The notes under the pieces are model-generated. The model did not search any database. It had not been told where the DNA came from and saw only the letters and a program-made list of their open reading frames with translations. From Verrucomicrobiota bacterium (GTDB lineage: Bacteria; Verrucomicrobiota; Verrucomicrobiia; Limisphaerales; Pedosphaeraceae): a stretch of 64,000 nt of DNA. The translations under genes and the position numbers were made by a program. Where the stretch lies: positions 1 to 64,000 of the forward strand of contig JAJPHR010000022.1 in NCBI GenBank assembly GCA_021325145.1, written 5' to 3'. This document shows positions 1-8,699 of this stretch, piece by piece (position 1 is the stretch's first letter; each line of letters opens with the position of its first letter).

Positions 1-91
1 GTCCCCGTCGCCGAGCGCAGCGTCAGGCGACGGAACGAACGATCCGAATCGCCCGGCTTCGGCGGCGCGTTCCGCCCGCTGGAACGCGGGC

Positions 92-114
92 GGGGACATC
101 GCAGCGCATGTCCC
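92..114. repeat. REP-like palindrome, copy 1
   Basis: Imperfect hairpin with arms GGGACAT and ATGTCCC around CGCAGCGC. Related palindromes occur at 5706-5736 and 31338-31362. It lies upstream of the first gene, near a 27-bp stretch (15-41) that recurs with one mismatch at 31405-31431. The rest of 1-245 holds no recognisable gene. Confidence 0.5.
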
Positions 115-245
115 TACCTTTCCGGGTAAGAACAGTGCTGAGATGCGCCCCTTGGTGTTTTAATTGTGCTTGTGAACTTCCCCGTTTCCTGAGACAAAGT
201 TGGTGCGGCGAACCCGCACTAGCATGATCATCAGAAACGCCAGCC

Positions 246-1505
246 ATGCATGCAACTAGCACTTTGGATACCGTCCCACCACCCGTGACCGAAACCCCGG
301 CCAAACGTACCCTGCTGATTGTGGACGACGAGGAAGGGCCGCGCCAGTCATTGCGGGTGGTTTTCAAGGACCAATACAATCTCCTGATAGCCAACGACGG
401 CACGCGGGCAATCGAACTGGCCAAGCAGAACCGGATTGACGTCGCCATCACGGACATCCGCATGGTCGGCATGTCCGGCGTGGAACTGCTCGAGCATCTT
501 AAGGCCGTTGATCCCGGCATCGAAGTCATCATGCTCACAGCCTACGAAACGGTGGACACGCTGCGGCTGGCATTGCGTTTGGGCGCCTGTGATTACCTCA
601 ACAAACCCTTTGACATCGCCACCATGCGCAAAGCCGTGTCCAACGCCATGGAACGGCGTTCGTTGGGCGAGGAAATTCGCAACAATGGCCAGGCCTTGCA
701 GGAATTGCAGAAGGAACTCCACAACCAGCGCATGGAGGAGGAAATCACCCGCACCCGTGGCGAAATTTATGCCAGCATAATCCACGATATCAATGGGCCG
801 CTGACGGTCATTTCCGGGTTCATCCAGCTCATGAACCAGCGCATTGGCAACAGCGGCCGCATCGAGGGTGACGACCTCGATTTCGTGAAAGACCGCTTGC
901 GCACCATCACCCGCCAGGTCACCAATTGCATCGAGATATCCCGCCGCTACCTCAGCTTTCTTCGGCAGGACGCCGATGAACATCCGCCGGTGGGCGTCAA
1001 TCACATCCTGGCCGACCTCAGGGAGCTCGTCCGCGTCCACCCCAGCATAAAAGAGAACGAGTTTGTCATTGAACCGCTCGCCGAAGACGCGGTCGTGCGC
1101 ATAAATGGAACCGATCTAATCCAAATTTTACTTAACCTCGCGGTCAACGGCTTTCAGTGCAGCCCGGAAAAACATTCAGTGAAGATTACGGGCTGCCGGC
1201 TCCCGCAACCGTTGGAGTTGGACGGCATCGTGGATGGCCGCGAAGAACGCCTCATCAATCGCGAAGGATTCAAGAACATCGCCCCGCTCCTTTCCCTCAC
1301 CGTCACCGACACCGGCCCCGGCATCCCCGCGGAAATCCTGCCACGGATTTTTGATCCCTACTTCACGACCAAATCCGCCAACCAGGGCACCGGCCTCGGC
1401 TTGAATGTGGTCCAGCGCCTCACCCGCGAAGCCAAAGCCGCCCTGCACGTCCGCACCAGGCCAGGTCAGGGAACGACATTTACTCTCTATTTGCCGGGGA
1501 ATTGA
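246..1505 (+). CDS. Response-regulator/histidine kinase hybrid (REC-HisKA-HATPase)
   Basis: Cytoplasmic two-component protein of 419 aa with the receiver placed before the kinase. Residues 21-135 form a REC domain with acidic pocket DDEE (27-30), phospho-acceptor Asp70 and conserved Lys120. A coiled-coil linker (about 140-170) leads to a dimerisation helix with His180 in an H-D-I-N-G-P-L H-box. The HATPase_c domain has an N-box (NLAVNGF), DTGPGIP and GTGLGLNVV. There is no membrane segment, so it must be driven by phosphotransfer from another kinase. The order REC then HK resembles PhcR of Ralstonia and the protein at 9806-11110. Its partner is not visible because the window begins just upstream. 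Family assignment is firm; the pathway is unknown. Confidence 0.93.
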   Translation: MHATSTLDTVPPPVTETPAKRTLLIVDDEEGPRQSLRVVFKDQYNLLIANDGTRAIELAKQNRIDVAITDIRMVGMSGVELLEHLKAVDPGIEVIMLTAYETVDTLRLALRLGACDYLNKPFDIATMRKAVSNAMERRSLGEEIRNNGQALQELQKELHNQRMEEEITRTRGEIYASIIHDINGPLTVISGFIQLMNQRIGNSGRIEGDDLDFVKDRLRTITRQVTNCIEISRRYLSFLRQDADEHPPVGVNHILADLRELVRVHPSIKENEFVIEPLAEDAVVRINGTDLIQILLNLAVNGFQCSPEKHSVKITGCRLPQPLELDGIVDGREERLINREGFKNIAPLLSLTVTDTGPGIPAEILPRIFDPYFTTKSANQGTGLGLNVVQRLTREAKAALHVRTRPGQGTTFTLYLPGN

Positions 1506-1536
1506 GGATCTTCTGGCTGGCTCCTGCTTTGCTGCC

Positions 1537-4500
1537 TCAATCCAGCGACAACGTCACCCGGCTCTGCCCCTTCGCCGTGGCTTCCACCGGCTTCGGCGCG
1601 ATGATAAACAAGCGCTCCGCCGTCACCTTGCCGGTTTGCAACAGGTAACCCTGGACCTTGTTCGCCCGCGCCTGCATCAGATCCCGCAGATCGTCGTCGG
1701 TGATTTGGATTCGTTTCGCCAGTTGATCTTCCATGTCCGCCAACTCGGCTTCACTCGGGGTCAATTCTTTTGCAATAGGCTGAGCGCCAGGCGTTGTGCT
1801 CGCGCTCGTGGCCGGAGTTCGCCGAACAACGGCCACGCGCTTCGGCGGGTTCGCATGAGCCATGAGCAAGGCAGCGCCGTGCTCCAGCCCTTCCGAACTC
1901 AGATTGTTTCCCGCCGAAACGGGCGCCACCTTCGGAACACTTACGGGAGTTGCGGCGATGCCAATTGCCGGAGCATTCGTGCCTTGGTCCGACCTCACTT
2001 CGGTAGGATGATAGCTGCCGATTTCCTTGCGATAAATTCTTCTCACCAACCGCTCGCGCACCTTCGGCTCGAGTTTGATGTCCCCCAGGTTGGCATTGGT
2101 CCGCGTCGCATCGCTCTGGTCCTTCAACCACATGGCTTTGATCTGTTCATCCAACTTGACGCGCGCCAGCCACTCGCGATCTGGCGCCGGATCGACGCCT
2201 CCGCGAATTTCAACCGTCAACTCCGGCCGTTCATAAAGCGCCTTGGCCAGCTTCTCCATTTTGTTGGTTTCGCTCTCCATGAAACCAGCCTGGCCGGGCT
2301 GAAAATCCACGTAACTCATTTCCTCGCCCCCGCCAAACGCCGCGCCCAGCAATGAGAACGGTGACGTCGCCGCCTTCTCGATCAAATTCACCACCACGTG
2401 CCAGATGATCGGGCCAAGGCGAAACTTCGGATCGTCAATCCTTCCACTCACCGGCACATCCAATTTGATCCGCCCGTTGCGGTCCTTGAGCAGCGCAATC
2501 GCCAGTTTTACCGGCAGGCTCGTGGCATCCGGACTGTTGTTTTTCGGGCCAAGGGTCAGTTGATCGACATAGAATCCGTTCTCAGCCTTCAGGTCCTTGG
2601 CCTTGACCAAGTAATGCACCGCGAACGAAAGCTTACCTTTCTCCAAGGGACGCCCGGCAAACTTCTCCGTATAAGGAGTGAACGAAGTAAGTTCGGTATT
2701 CGTAAAAGCAACTGAGATGTCCGCGAAAATGTCCTGCGCCAGCGGATTGACCTTGCCCGTGACGCTGAACGGCGAGCGCGCATCCACCTTCCCGTTCAAA
2801 TCCACGGTGGCCGTCGTGCCCGCCTGCGAGGAAAGGCCCTGAATTGTCCCGCCAAACTGCTCGACCGTGAACGAGCAGTGCGGTTCGAGCGATTGATCTG
2901 AAAAATGAATCGAGGTGTTCTGGAAAGCCAGTGTTGCCAATGAAATGTCTGGAAGTTTCATTTTGCCCGCTGCGGCTGGTTCGCTTGACGAACCGGGAAC
3001 GCCGCTCGCGGGCGCGGCATTCGTGGACACACTCACAATTTGGCTGGTTTCTCCAGCCACTTGGTTCGTGCCCGTTTCCTTGCGCAGAATCGTCTGCAAA
3101 TTGGGCCGTTTGTCCGGCCCGACTACCGCGCTCAAGTCCAATCCGACGAACTTGACTTGCTCGATGTGCAGGCTGTCGGGTTGCATCGCCAGCTTGATGC
3201 CGTCCACAGACAAGGTTTCCCATTTGGTGAAATCCTTGAAAAGAACGTCGTCCGTGGTGGCAAAGCTGTTAACCGCCACATCGCCATCGAAACTCAGCCG
3301 GGGCGCGTCCGGTTCCGGCGGCGCGTAACGTGCGCGGCCATGCACATCCACCGCCCCGCCGGTGAGCACCAACTTGACCTGCTCCTCCACATACGGCTGC
3401 ACCGGGCGCAAATCCAAATTGCTGACCGTCACCTGCATGTCCGCACTGGGCGGGAGCAACGTGACCGTGCCCGTGACGCCAATGGCGCCGGTCTCCTGAA
3501 AACGCAGCGAGAGCGAGGCTGTGACCGGCGCGTTGCTTAAATTCGACACTCCTTTCAAAGTGAAGCCCAGTTGATCGAGGTTGAAAGCCGCCGGTTTGGC
3601 CGGCTTTTGGTCTTCGACCTTGATTGAATAATCCTCAAATGCAATCTCGTCGATCTTGGCTGTCCAGGATGTGGCCGGTGAGGCGATGGGCGCCCCATTC
3701 GTTTCCACCACCGCGCTGGTGTCTTTATCTTTGGCCGGCAGCACCAATTGCGAGAGCAGGTTGATGCTGCCGTCCTTTTGCTGCCGCGCCAGCACAAAGC
3801 CGCCGCTCGACTTGATCCGGCCCACCCGGGCCGTCTGCCGCACCATGCTGGCCTCGGCGTTTTCCACAGAAAGCGTGGGAATCGCCAGGATTTTTTCATC
3901 TGTATCGGATGCTTTCAGTTCAAGATTGTTCAGGTGCACGACAGCGTTGGACACCACCAAATCGAGCGCATTCGTCAGCGAATCATACCGGTAGTCAGCG
4001 GCCACATCGACCAATCCATCCGCAATTTGAAACAATGCGTAATCCCTCGCATAGGGCGCATACTTCGAGAGCCTCAACCCGCCCAACCGGAACGTGCCGG
4101 CGGAACTGAGCGGATTGACCGTGACGCGGCCCGCCCAAGCGAAGACCTCGCCTTCTCCCGTTCGCGCGATGAACGAGTACGGGCTGTCCTTGTCCCGCAC
4201 CGTGGTGAGATTCGTCAGGTTGAGATCGATCGGCGTGAATTGAGTTTGGAACGGAGTCTGGCGATTGAGGTCCGAGAAAGCGACCAGTCCATTGGTGATG
4301 CTCAATTGAAACACCAGCAAAGGCGGCGGCGGTGGCGGTGGACCTTTGGGCGGCGGCGGCAGTGGCGACGGATTTGCGATCAGGTTCGCAAAATTGAATG
4401 TGCCATCCGGACGATACGTGATTTGAGCGAACGGTTTCTTCAGGCTGATTTCGGCAAACGTCCACTTCCACCGAAAAATCGAGGAAAGCTGAAAGTTCAC

Positions 4501-4782
4501 ATACAATTCATCAAACGAACTGAAGACCGAGCCGTCGGGTTCCGTGAGCGAAAATCCGCGAATGGTAAGCGAAAGCGCATAGGGGTTGAACTTGACCTGA
4601 TTGATTGCCGCTGTGCGCTTGGTCAGCGCCGGCAGGCGCTTGAGCATCTGCCATTTGATGATCGCGGGAACCAAAAAGAAACCGGCCAACGTATAGATGA
4701 CCAGCACAACACCCGCGCGGGCGAGCCACTTGAAGCGTGCCGGCCGCTTGCCCGCAAAAGCTACAAATCGCATACCAGACAT
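1537..4782 (-). CDS. DUF748 (AsmA-like) large envelope protein
   Basis: Protein of about 1081 aa with one N-terminal membrane anchor (VVLVIYTLAGFFLVPAIIKW) and a long extracytoplasmic region of repeated beta-rich units. The composition and the pattern of phrases such as 'FSVTGKVNPLAQD' are typical of DUF748, a relative of AsmA/TamB-like proteins thought to act in envelope lipid or outer-membrane homeostasis. A Pro-rich stretch (KGPPPPPPP) follows the first 140 residues. The C-terminal third has the 'ELTVEIRGGVDPAPDREWLA' feature usual for this family. I chose the ATG at 4782 because GGGGA lies about 6 nt upstream; an in-frame GTG at 4797 and an ATG at 4773 are alternatives. It converges with the upstream kinase gene (31 bp between stops). 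Exact role unknown. Confidence 0.85.
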   Translation of the reverse strand: MSGMRFVAFAGKRPARFKWLARAGVVLVIYTLAGFFLVPAIIKWQMLKRLPALTKRTAAINQVKFNPYALSLTIRGFSLTEPDGSVFSSFDELYVNFQLSSIFRWKWTFAEISLKKPFAQITYRPDGTFNFANLIANPSPLPPPPKGPPPPPPPLLVFQLSITNGLVAFSDLNRQTPFQTQFTPIDLNLTNLTTVRDKDSPYSFIARTGEGEVFAWAGRVTVNPLSSAGTFRLGGLRLSKYAPYARDYALFQIADGLVDVAADYRYDSLTNALDLVVSNAVVHLNNLELKASDTDEKILAIPTLSVENAEASMVRQTARVGRIKSSGGFVLARQQKDGSINLLSQLVLPAKDKDTSAVVETNGAPIASPATSWTAKIDEIAFEDYSIKVEDQKPAKPAAFNLDQLGFTLKGVSNLSNAPVTASLSLRFQETGAIGVTGTVTLLPPSADMQVTVSNLDLRPVQPYVEEQVKLVLTGGAVDVHGRARYAPPEPDAPRLSFDGDVAVNSFATTDDVLFKDFTKWETLSVDGIKLAMQPDSLHIEQVKFVGLDLSAVVGPDKRPNLQTILRKETGTNQVAGETSQIVSVSTNAAPASGVPGSSSEPAAAGKMKLPDISLATLAFQNTSIHFSDQSLEPHCSFTVEQFGGTIQGLSSQAGTTATVDLNGKVDARSPFSVTGKVNPLAQDIFADISVAFTNTELTSFTPYTEKFAGRPLEKGKLSFAVHYLVKAKDLKAENGFYVDQLTLGPKNNSPDATSLPVKLAIALLKDRNGRIKLDVPVSGRIDDPKFRLGPIIWHVVVNLIEKAATSPFSLLGAAFGGGEEMSYVDFQPGQAGFMESETNKMEKLAKALYERPELTVEIRGGVDPAPDREWLARVKLDEQIKAMWLKDQSDATRTNANLGDIKLEPKVRERLVRRIYRKEIGSYHPTEVRSDQGTNAPAIGIAATPVSVPKVAPVSAGNNLSSEGLEHGAALLMAHANPPKRVAVVRRTPATSASTTPGAQPIAKELTPSEAELADMEDQLAKRIQITDDDLRDLMQARANKVQGYLLQTGKVTAERLFIIAPKPVEATAKGQSRVTLSLD

Positions 4783-4964
4783 TCGCGTCCCCGGCACCTT
4801 AGCCGGGAACCCACGCGCGCGAAAGACAAATCAACTTGAGAGCCAAAGCTCTCAGGGGTTCATTCTCATTCTTATCGCGCTCGTCCCGTCGTCGGTCTGG
4901 ACGGAAGTCGAATCAGGCCCGCTAGAATCTCATTTGCCAAACAGCTTGGTCATGTGTATATTAT

Positions 4965-4989
4965 TTCTGTAAAGACAGAATATACAGAA
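4965..4989. promoter_or_regulatory. Symmetric operator-like site upstream of small membrane protein
   Basis: TTCTGT-AAAG-ACAGAA is a perfect 6-bp inverted repeat (4965-4980), followed by a further ACAGAA (4984-4989). The surrounding 60 bp is unusually AT-rich for this genome and lies 30-55 bp upstream of the next start codon. A regulator-binding role is inference; no cognate regulator is adjacent. Confidence 0.35.
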
Positions 4990-5020
4990 TAATAGGAAAT
5001 AAAATAGAAAGGCCTCAATT

Positions 5021-5458
5021 ATGAAACCGATACTCGCAGTCATGGAAACGACGAGCAGCCTCGCCACTGTATGGACTTACCTGGCTTATCTCGCCATCAG
5101 CGTGGCCCTGACGATCTGGGTCGCCCGGACTCTGCACAAAAATGGGCGCATCTTCCTCGTGGATAGCTTCCTCGGCAATGAACCGCTGGCGGATTCGGTC
5201 AACCACCTCCTCGTGGTGGGCTTCTATCTCATCAACATCGGGTTCGTCACGCTCGCGCTTAAATATGGGGACAAGGCCACCGACGCGCAGACCGCCCTGG
5301 AAACCCTGAGCAGCAAGGTGGGAATGGTATTGGTCGTTCTCGGAGTAATGCACTTCTTTAATTTATTCCTTTTCTCGGCGTTGCGCCGCCGCGCCACTCA
5401 CCACCGGTCTGCGCCACCCGTGCTGCCGCAAGGTTACGCGAAGGCACCCCATGGGTAG
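5021..5458 (+). CDS. Small integral membrane protein of unknown function
   Basis: Protein of 145 aa with three likely membrane helices (about residues 17-37, 62-82 and 103-125) separated by short charged loops, ending in a basic His/Arg/Pro-rich tail. A GAAAGG Shine-Dalgarno-like sequence lies 8-13 nt before the ATG. It stands alone, with an AT-rich promoter-like region upstream. A dispersed repeat begins at its stop codon and supplies its last few codons, so the C-terminus may have been altered by repeat insertion. I do not recognise the family. The ORF is credible because of its hydrophobic pattern and AT-rich promoter region. Confidence 0.7.
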   Translation: MKPILAVMETTSSLATVWTYLAYLAISVALTIWVARTLHKNGRIFLVDSFLGNEPLADSVNHLLVVGFYLINIGFVTLALKYGDKATDAQTALETLSSKVGMVLVVLGVMHFFNLFLFSALRRRATHHRSAPPVLPQGYAKAPHG

Positions 5459-5686
5459 TTCCCTGTTCCGTTGGACCTGCTCACGGACCAGGAACGGTTC
5501 TATTATACACGCGTCATTAATGAATGCGCCTGGGGCCCTGCGGCGGCGCGCACAGGAGTGCGCGCCCAACCGGCAACACGGTGGTAGGGCGGGCAGTCCT
5601 GTGCACGCCGTCCCCCGAAACGATTTAGGGCGTTCCGAATCGGCATAGTTGATGTTCAATGAGCTACAAAACAGTTCATGGAAAGG
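5452..5686. repeat. Dispersed ~235-bp repeat, family A copy 1
   Basis: Starts at the last codons of the preceding gene and is closely similar to 39365-39595 (direct) and to the reverse complement of 41050-41265. Shared landmarks are TTCCCTGTTCCGTTGGACCTGCTC, TACACGCGTCATTAATGAATGCGCCTGGGGCCC, GGTAGGGCGGGCAGTCCT and GTTGATGTTCAATGAG. It contains no credible coding sequence. It fills most of the 336-bp gap before nadD. Confidence 0.85.
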
Positions 5687-5705
5687 CTGATATGAAGTCG
5701 CCATC

Positions 5706-5736
5706 GGCAGGGATATCGCGCTGCGATGTCCCTGCC
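5706..5736. repeat. REP-like palindrome, copy 2
   Basis: GGCAGGGATATCGC (5706-5719), a 3-nt loop, then GCGATGTCCCTGCC (5723-5736). The arms pair at 13 of 14 positions, giving a strong hairpin just upstream of nadD. It is related to the palindromes at 92-114 and 31338-31362. Confidence 0.6.
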
Positions 5737-5794
5737 CGAAACCTTTCTCGGGAATTCAATCGCAAACTCCCGGCCGCCGGGCTAGAAATAATGC

Positions 5795-6370
5795 ATGCAA
5801 CGTATCGGTTTGTTCGGCGGGTCATTTGATCCGGTGCATCTGGGGCATTTGTTGGTGGCCCAGGCGGCACTCGAAGAAGTCGGGTTGGAGCGGTTATTCT
5901 TCATTCCGGCAGCTCAGTCACCCTTCAAGCCCGGAACGGTGCCAACGCCGGCGGCTGAACGGTTGCGATTGCTGCGACTTGCGTTGGCAGGACAGAACCG
6001 GTGCGAAATCGACGAGCAGGAACTCCAGCGCGGCGGGATTTCCTACACCATCGAGACCTTGCGTGATTACGCGCGGCGGTTTCCCGGCGTGCAATTATTT
6101 TACCTGATCGGCGCGGACCATGTGCCGTCGCTGACCAAGTGGCGGGCGGCGGACGAACTGGCGGGATTGGCGGAGTTCCTGGTGATTCCCCGCCCCGGCC
6201 AGCCGCAAACCGAATTCCCATCACCGTTTCGCGGACGGGCGTTGAAGGGTTTCCCGCTCGGCGTCTCCGCCTCGGAAATCCGCGCTCGAGTCAAGGCAGG
6301 CCTGCCGATCGATCATCTCGTGGTCCCGGCAGTCGCGGAAGCAATCCACAAATACCGGCTGTATTCCTGA
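5795..6370 (+). CDS. nadD: Nicotinate-nucleotide adenylyltransferase
   Basis: Cytoplasmic enzyme of 191 aa that adenylates nicotinate mononucleotide with ATP to give deamido-NAD, the penultimate step of NAD synthesis. The nucleotidyltransferase signature GGSFDPVHLGH spans residues 8-18, the GADHV motif follows mid-protein, and the C-terminal GVSASEIR supplies the family SxSxxR element. Length is normal for bacterial NadD (about 190-215 aa). Two ATGs are close together (5791 and 5795); only 5795 is in frame. It is monocistronic here: 200 bp separate it from the next gene, which has its own strong promoter. Confidence 0.96.
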   Translation: MQRIGLFGGSFDPVHLGHLLVAQAALEEVGLERLFFIPAAQSPFKPGTVPTPAAERLRLLRLALAGQNRCEIDEQELQRGGISYTIETLRDYARRFPGVQLFYLIGADHVPSLTKWRAADELAGLAEFLVIPRPGQPQTEFPSPFRGRALKGFPLGVSASEIRARVKAGLPIDHLVVPAVAEAIHKYRLYS

Positions 6371-6493
6371 GAGTTCCTCCCGACAAGGCATATCACTCCC
6401 TGCGCGCCGCCGGGCAGAGAACTGGCCGCCCTCCAAGATAGGCTCCAAACCGGTCGTATCCACGGAATCCCCCCGCAGGGCAGCCCGCAAAAC

Positions 6494-6507
6494 ATGAGCA
6501 TGCTCAT
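6494..6507. promoter_or_regulatory. Perfect 14-bp palindrome, operator O1
   Basis: ATGAGCATGCTCAT is exactly self-complementary and sits immediately upstream of the -35 box of the TetR gene. A near-identical second copy lies at 6549-6562. The spacing (55 bp centre to centre) and the bracketing of the promoter suggest binding sites of the adjacent TetR-family protein, that is autoregulation. The binding is inference. Confidence 0.65.
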
Positions 6508-6513
6508 TTTCTG

Positions 6514-6541
6514 TTGACAAACACCCTTCGCCGGCTAAAAT
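6514..6541 (+). promoter_or_regulatory. Sigma-70-type promoter of the TetR-UbiB-hydroxylase operon
   Basis: Consensus -35 TTGACA (6514-6519), a 16-bp spacer, then -10 TAAAAT (6536-6541). It lies about 30 bp upstream of the ATG and between the two operator palindromes, so a repressor bound at either or both would occlude it. Confidence 0.65.
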
Positions 6542-6548
6542 TTAAAAC

Positions 6549-6562
6549 ATGAGCACACTCAT
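6549..6562. promoter_or_regulatory. Second operator palindrome, O2
   Basis: ATGAGCACACTCAT matches O1 at 12 of 14 positions and keeps perfect half-sites ATGAG and CTCAT. It lies between the -10 box and the start codon at 6572, covering the expected transcription start. Confidence 0.6.
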
Positions 6563-6571
6563 AATTTTTTC

Positions 6572-7240
6572 ATGAAAACCCAGCATCGCCAATCCACAGC
6601 CAAACGAAAACCGCAAAAGTCCGGAAAGCGGGCTGAAAACAAAGAGCGGACCCGGAAAGCCATTCTGCGCGCCGCCCTGGATCTGTTTGATAAACAGGGC
6701 TTTTATCGGGCCACCACCCGAAGCATTTGCCGGAAAGCCGGCATTGCGGAGGGGACCCTGTTCAATTACTTCCGCACGAAGGAAGACCTGGCCCTCTGCT
6801 TTTTTGAAGAGGAACTGGCCGATTTGACCGATTGGTTCCGGCGTGAGAAACGGCTCCGGCAAGCCCCGCTGCCCGAAAAACTCTTTGCCATTATTCACCA
6901 GCACCTGGAACGCATCGGCCCTCATGAAAGTTTCATCGGCGCAGTCTATTTGCGCGCCCTGCATCCGGCCTCCAAACTCAATTTGCTCAGTCTGGAGTCC
7001 CAGGCGCAAAATCTCCGGTATTTGCGTTTCATTCACGAAATCCTGTCGCAGGCGGAAGCGGAGCGGGAGATTCCCAAGGTTGGCGAGATTGGGGCCTATG
7101 CTTTTGCGCTCTTCCACCTGGCGATCATCACCTATTGGCTCCAGGACTCGTCACCGGGAAAGGGAAAGACCCTGGCGTTGCTGGACCGGTGCTTAAACCT
7201 GGCGAGCAGCTTCCTGAAGAGGGGAGGTTGGGAATGGTAA
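6572..7240 (+). CDS. TetR/AcrR-family transcriptional regulator
   Basis: Protein of 222 aa. The N-terminal helix-turn-helix (about residues 28-75) has the family pattern AILRAALDLFDKQGFYRATT..ICRKAGIAEGTLFNYFRTKEDL. The C-terminal helical domain is the presumed ligand pocket. It is the first gene of an apparent operon: its stop codon overlaps the ATG of the UbiB-like kinase (ATGGTAA), and a membrane hydroxylase follows. Twin palindromes around its promoter point to autorepression, with de-repression of the downstream lipid enzymes by a ligand, plausibly a fatty-acyl or hydrocarbon compound given the neighbour. The ligand is not determinable from sequence. Confidence 0.93.
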   Translation: MKTQHRQSTAKRKPQKSGKRAENKERTRKAILRAALDLFDKQGFYRATTRSICRKAGIAEGTLFNYFRTKEDLALCFFEEELADLTDWFRREKRLRQAPLPEKLFAIIHQHLERIGPHESFIGAVYLRALHPASKLNLLSLESQAQNLRYLRFIHEILSQAEAEREIPKVGEIGAYAFALFHLAIITYWLQDSSPGKGKTLALLDRCLNLASSFLKRGGWEW

Positions 7241-8553
7241 ACGAGGAGCTTCCGGAGGGCGTCTTTTTGCGCGGGTTTCGCCTCGGTAAACTCGGTGTGT
7301 CACTAACCGGCAGTTACCTGGGTTACCAAATCCAAAATCTCTTTCTGCACGGCGAAAAGAAATTGGAAAAGGGCCGAAGTTTTCGGCACGGCGCTTCGCG
7401 CCAGCTTCGGAAGGAACTTGAGCGGCTCAAAGGCCCGGTAATGAAGCTGGGCCAAATTTTGAGCACGCAAACTCAGACTTTTTCCGACGAGACCATCCGG
7501 GAATTGGCCAAGCTCCAGATGCAAGCGCCGGGCATGCATCCCACTCTCGCCCGGGCTCAATTCAAAAGCTCCTGCGGCAAGTACCCGGAGGAGGTGTTCC
7601 GCGTCTTTGAACCCGAACCTTTCGCCGCCGCCTCCCTGGGCCAGGTGCATCGCGCGATTACCAAACACGGCGAAAAAGTGGCCGTCAAAATCCAATACCC
7701 CGCCATCCGCGAAGCCATGGAAAACGATTTCAAGTTGCTGCGCTCGGCGATGCTGCCGGGCCGGATCACGGGCCATTTCCCAGTTGCCATAGTAGATGAG
7801 ATCCAGCGGGGATTCTCGGAGGAAACAGATTATCTCAAAGAAGCAGCCAACCTGGACTTCTTTCGCGAAAGGCTGGCTTTGTTTTCGTACCTGGCCATCC
7901 CGGCTGTCCACCGGGACCTGACCACCGACCGAGTGCTGACGATGTCCTTTATCGAAGGCGCGCCAGCCCCGGATTTCCTGGCCTCCAATCCGTCCCAATC
8001 AGTCCGGGACCTGATCGGCTCACGATTGTTGGAACTCTATTATTTCCAGGTCCAACAAGTGCAGGCGCTGCATGCGGACCATCATCCCGGCAACTACCTG
8101 TTCAAGCCAGACGGCCAAATCGGGTTGGTGGACTTTGGGTGCGTGAAGCGTTTGTCGTTTGATGTGGCGGAACTGAGCCGTTGTTGCGTCGCCCGAAGCT
8201 GGAAGCAAGGCAAGGCACAGGCTGAACATGTCATTCGGCTCATCTGGGGCAAGCAGGTGCCCTTCAAGCAGGCGCGCGATATGTTATCGTCCGTTGAAGA
8301 GGGCGTGGACGTGCTGTTTCCGATGAAAACTGGCGCGGCGGCAATTGTCGATTTCGGCAAACCGGATTTACTGAAGATTTTCGGCCGGAATCTGCGCCAG
8401 GTATTGCGCCATAAGCTTACCAATCCCGAGTTTGCGTTTCTTTCACGCGCCGAGCTTGGGCTTTATGGTTTGTTGCATCAACTCAAGTCACGCGTCAATA
8501 CCCTGGAAGTGTGGGAGGGAATAGTAGAGCCAAGGCAAAGACGCAAAACTTGA
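7234..8553 (+). CDS. ABC1/UbiB (ADCK)-family atypical kinase
   Basis: Protein of 439 aa. I chose the ATG at 7234, which overlaps the TetR stop and has GGGGAGG 6 nt upstream; longer in-frame readings run through the TetR gene. Family marks are the KxGQ motif (KLGQ, 71-74), the Ala-rich nucleotide loop AAASLGQVHRA (131-141), the catalytic Lys in VAVKIQYP (near 152), then HADHHPGN and LVDFGCV in the catalytic core. ADCK/UbiB proteins are ATPases that support ubiquinone or lipid metabolism at membranes. The usual HADPHPGN is HADHHPGN here. The C-terminus lacks the long hydrophobic tail of E. coli UbiB. Co-transcription with an AlkB-like hydroxylase suggests a role in lipid or quinone oxidation. 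Confidence 0.88.
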   Translation: MVNEELPEGVFLRGFRLGKLGVSLTGSYLGYQIQNLFLHGEKKLEKGRSFRHGASRQLRKELERLKGPVMKLGQILSTQTQTFSDETIRELAKLQMQAPGMHPTLARAQFKSSCGKYPEEVFRVFEPEPFAAASLGQVHRAITKHGEKVAVKIQYPAIREAMENDFKLLRSAMLPGRITGHFPVAIVDEIQRGFSEETDYLKEAANLDFFRERLALFSYLAIPAVHRDLTTDRVLTMSFIEGAPAPDFLASNPSQSVRDLIGSRLLELYYFQVQQVQALHADHHPGNYLFKPDGQIGLVDFGCVKRLSFDVAELSRCCVARSWKQGKAQAEHVIRLIWGKQVPFKQARDMLSSVEEGVDVLFPMKTGAAAIVDFGKPDLLKIFGRNLRQVLRHKLTNPEFAFLSRAELGLYGLLHQLKSRVNTLEVWEGIVEPRQRRKT

Positions 8554-8699
8554 TAGCGGCACCCGTCAGCAGTTGGAGCAGCAAAAAAGGCTTTACGGTA
8601 CCTTCAAGGAAGATACGATGAGTTTAATGACTTGCGATAGTCACGAAAGCAGGTCACACGGCGCAGCGATGCAACGAATAAGAAAACAAACTTAATATC

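Noticed and set aside
3748..4839. 363-codon plus-strand ORF opposite the DUF748 gene
   Set aside because: Antisense shadow: Arg/Gln/His-rich, no domain, while the minus-strand frame is a recognisable family.
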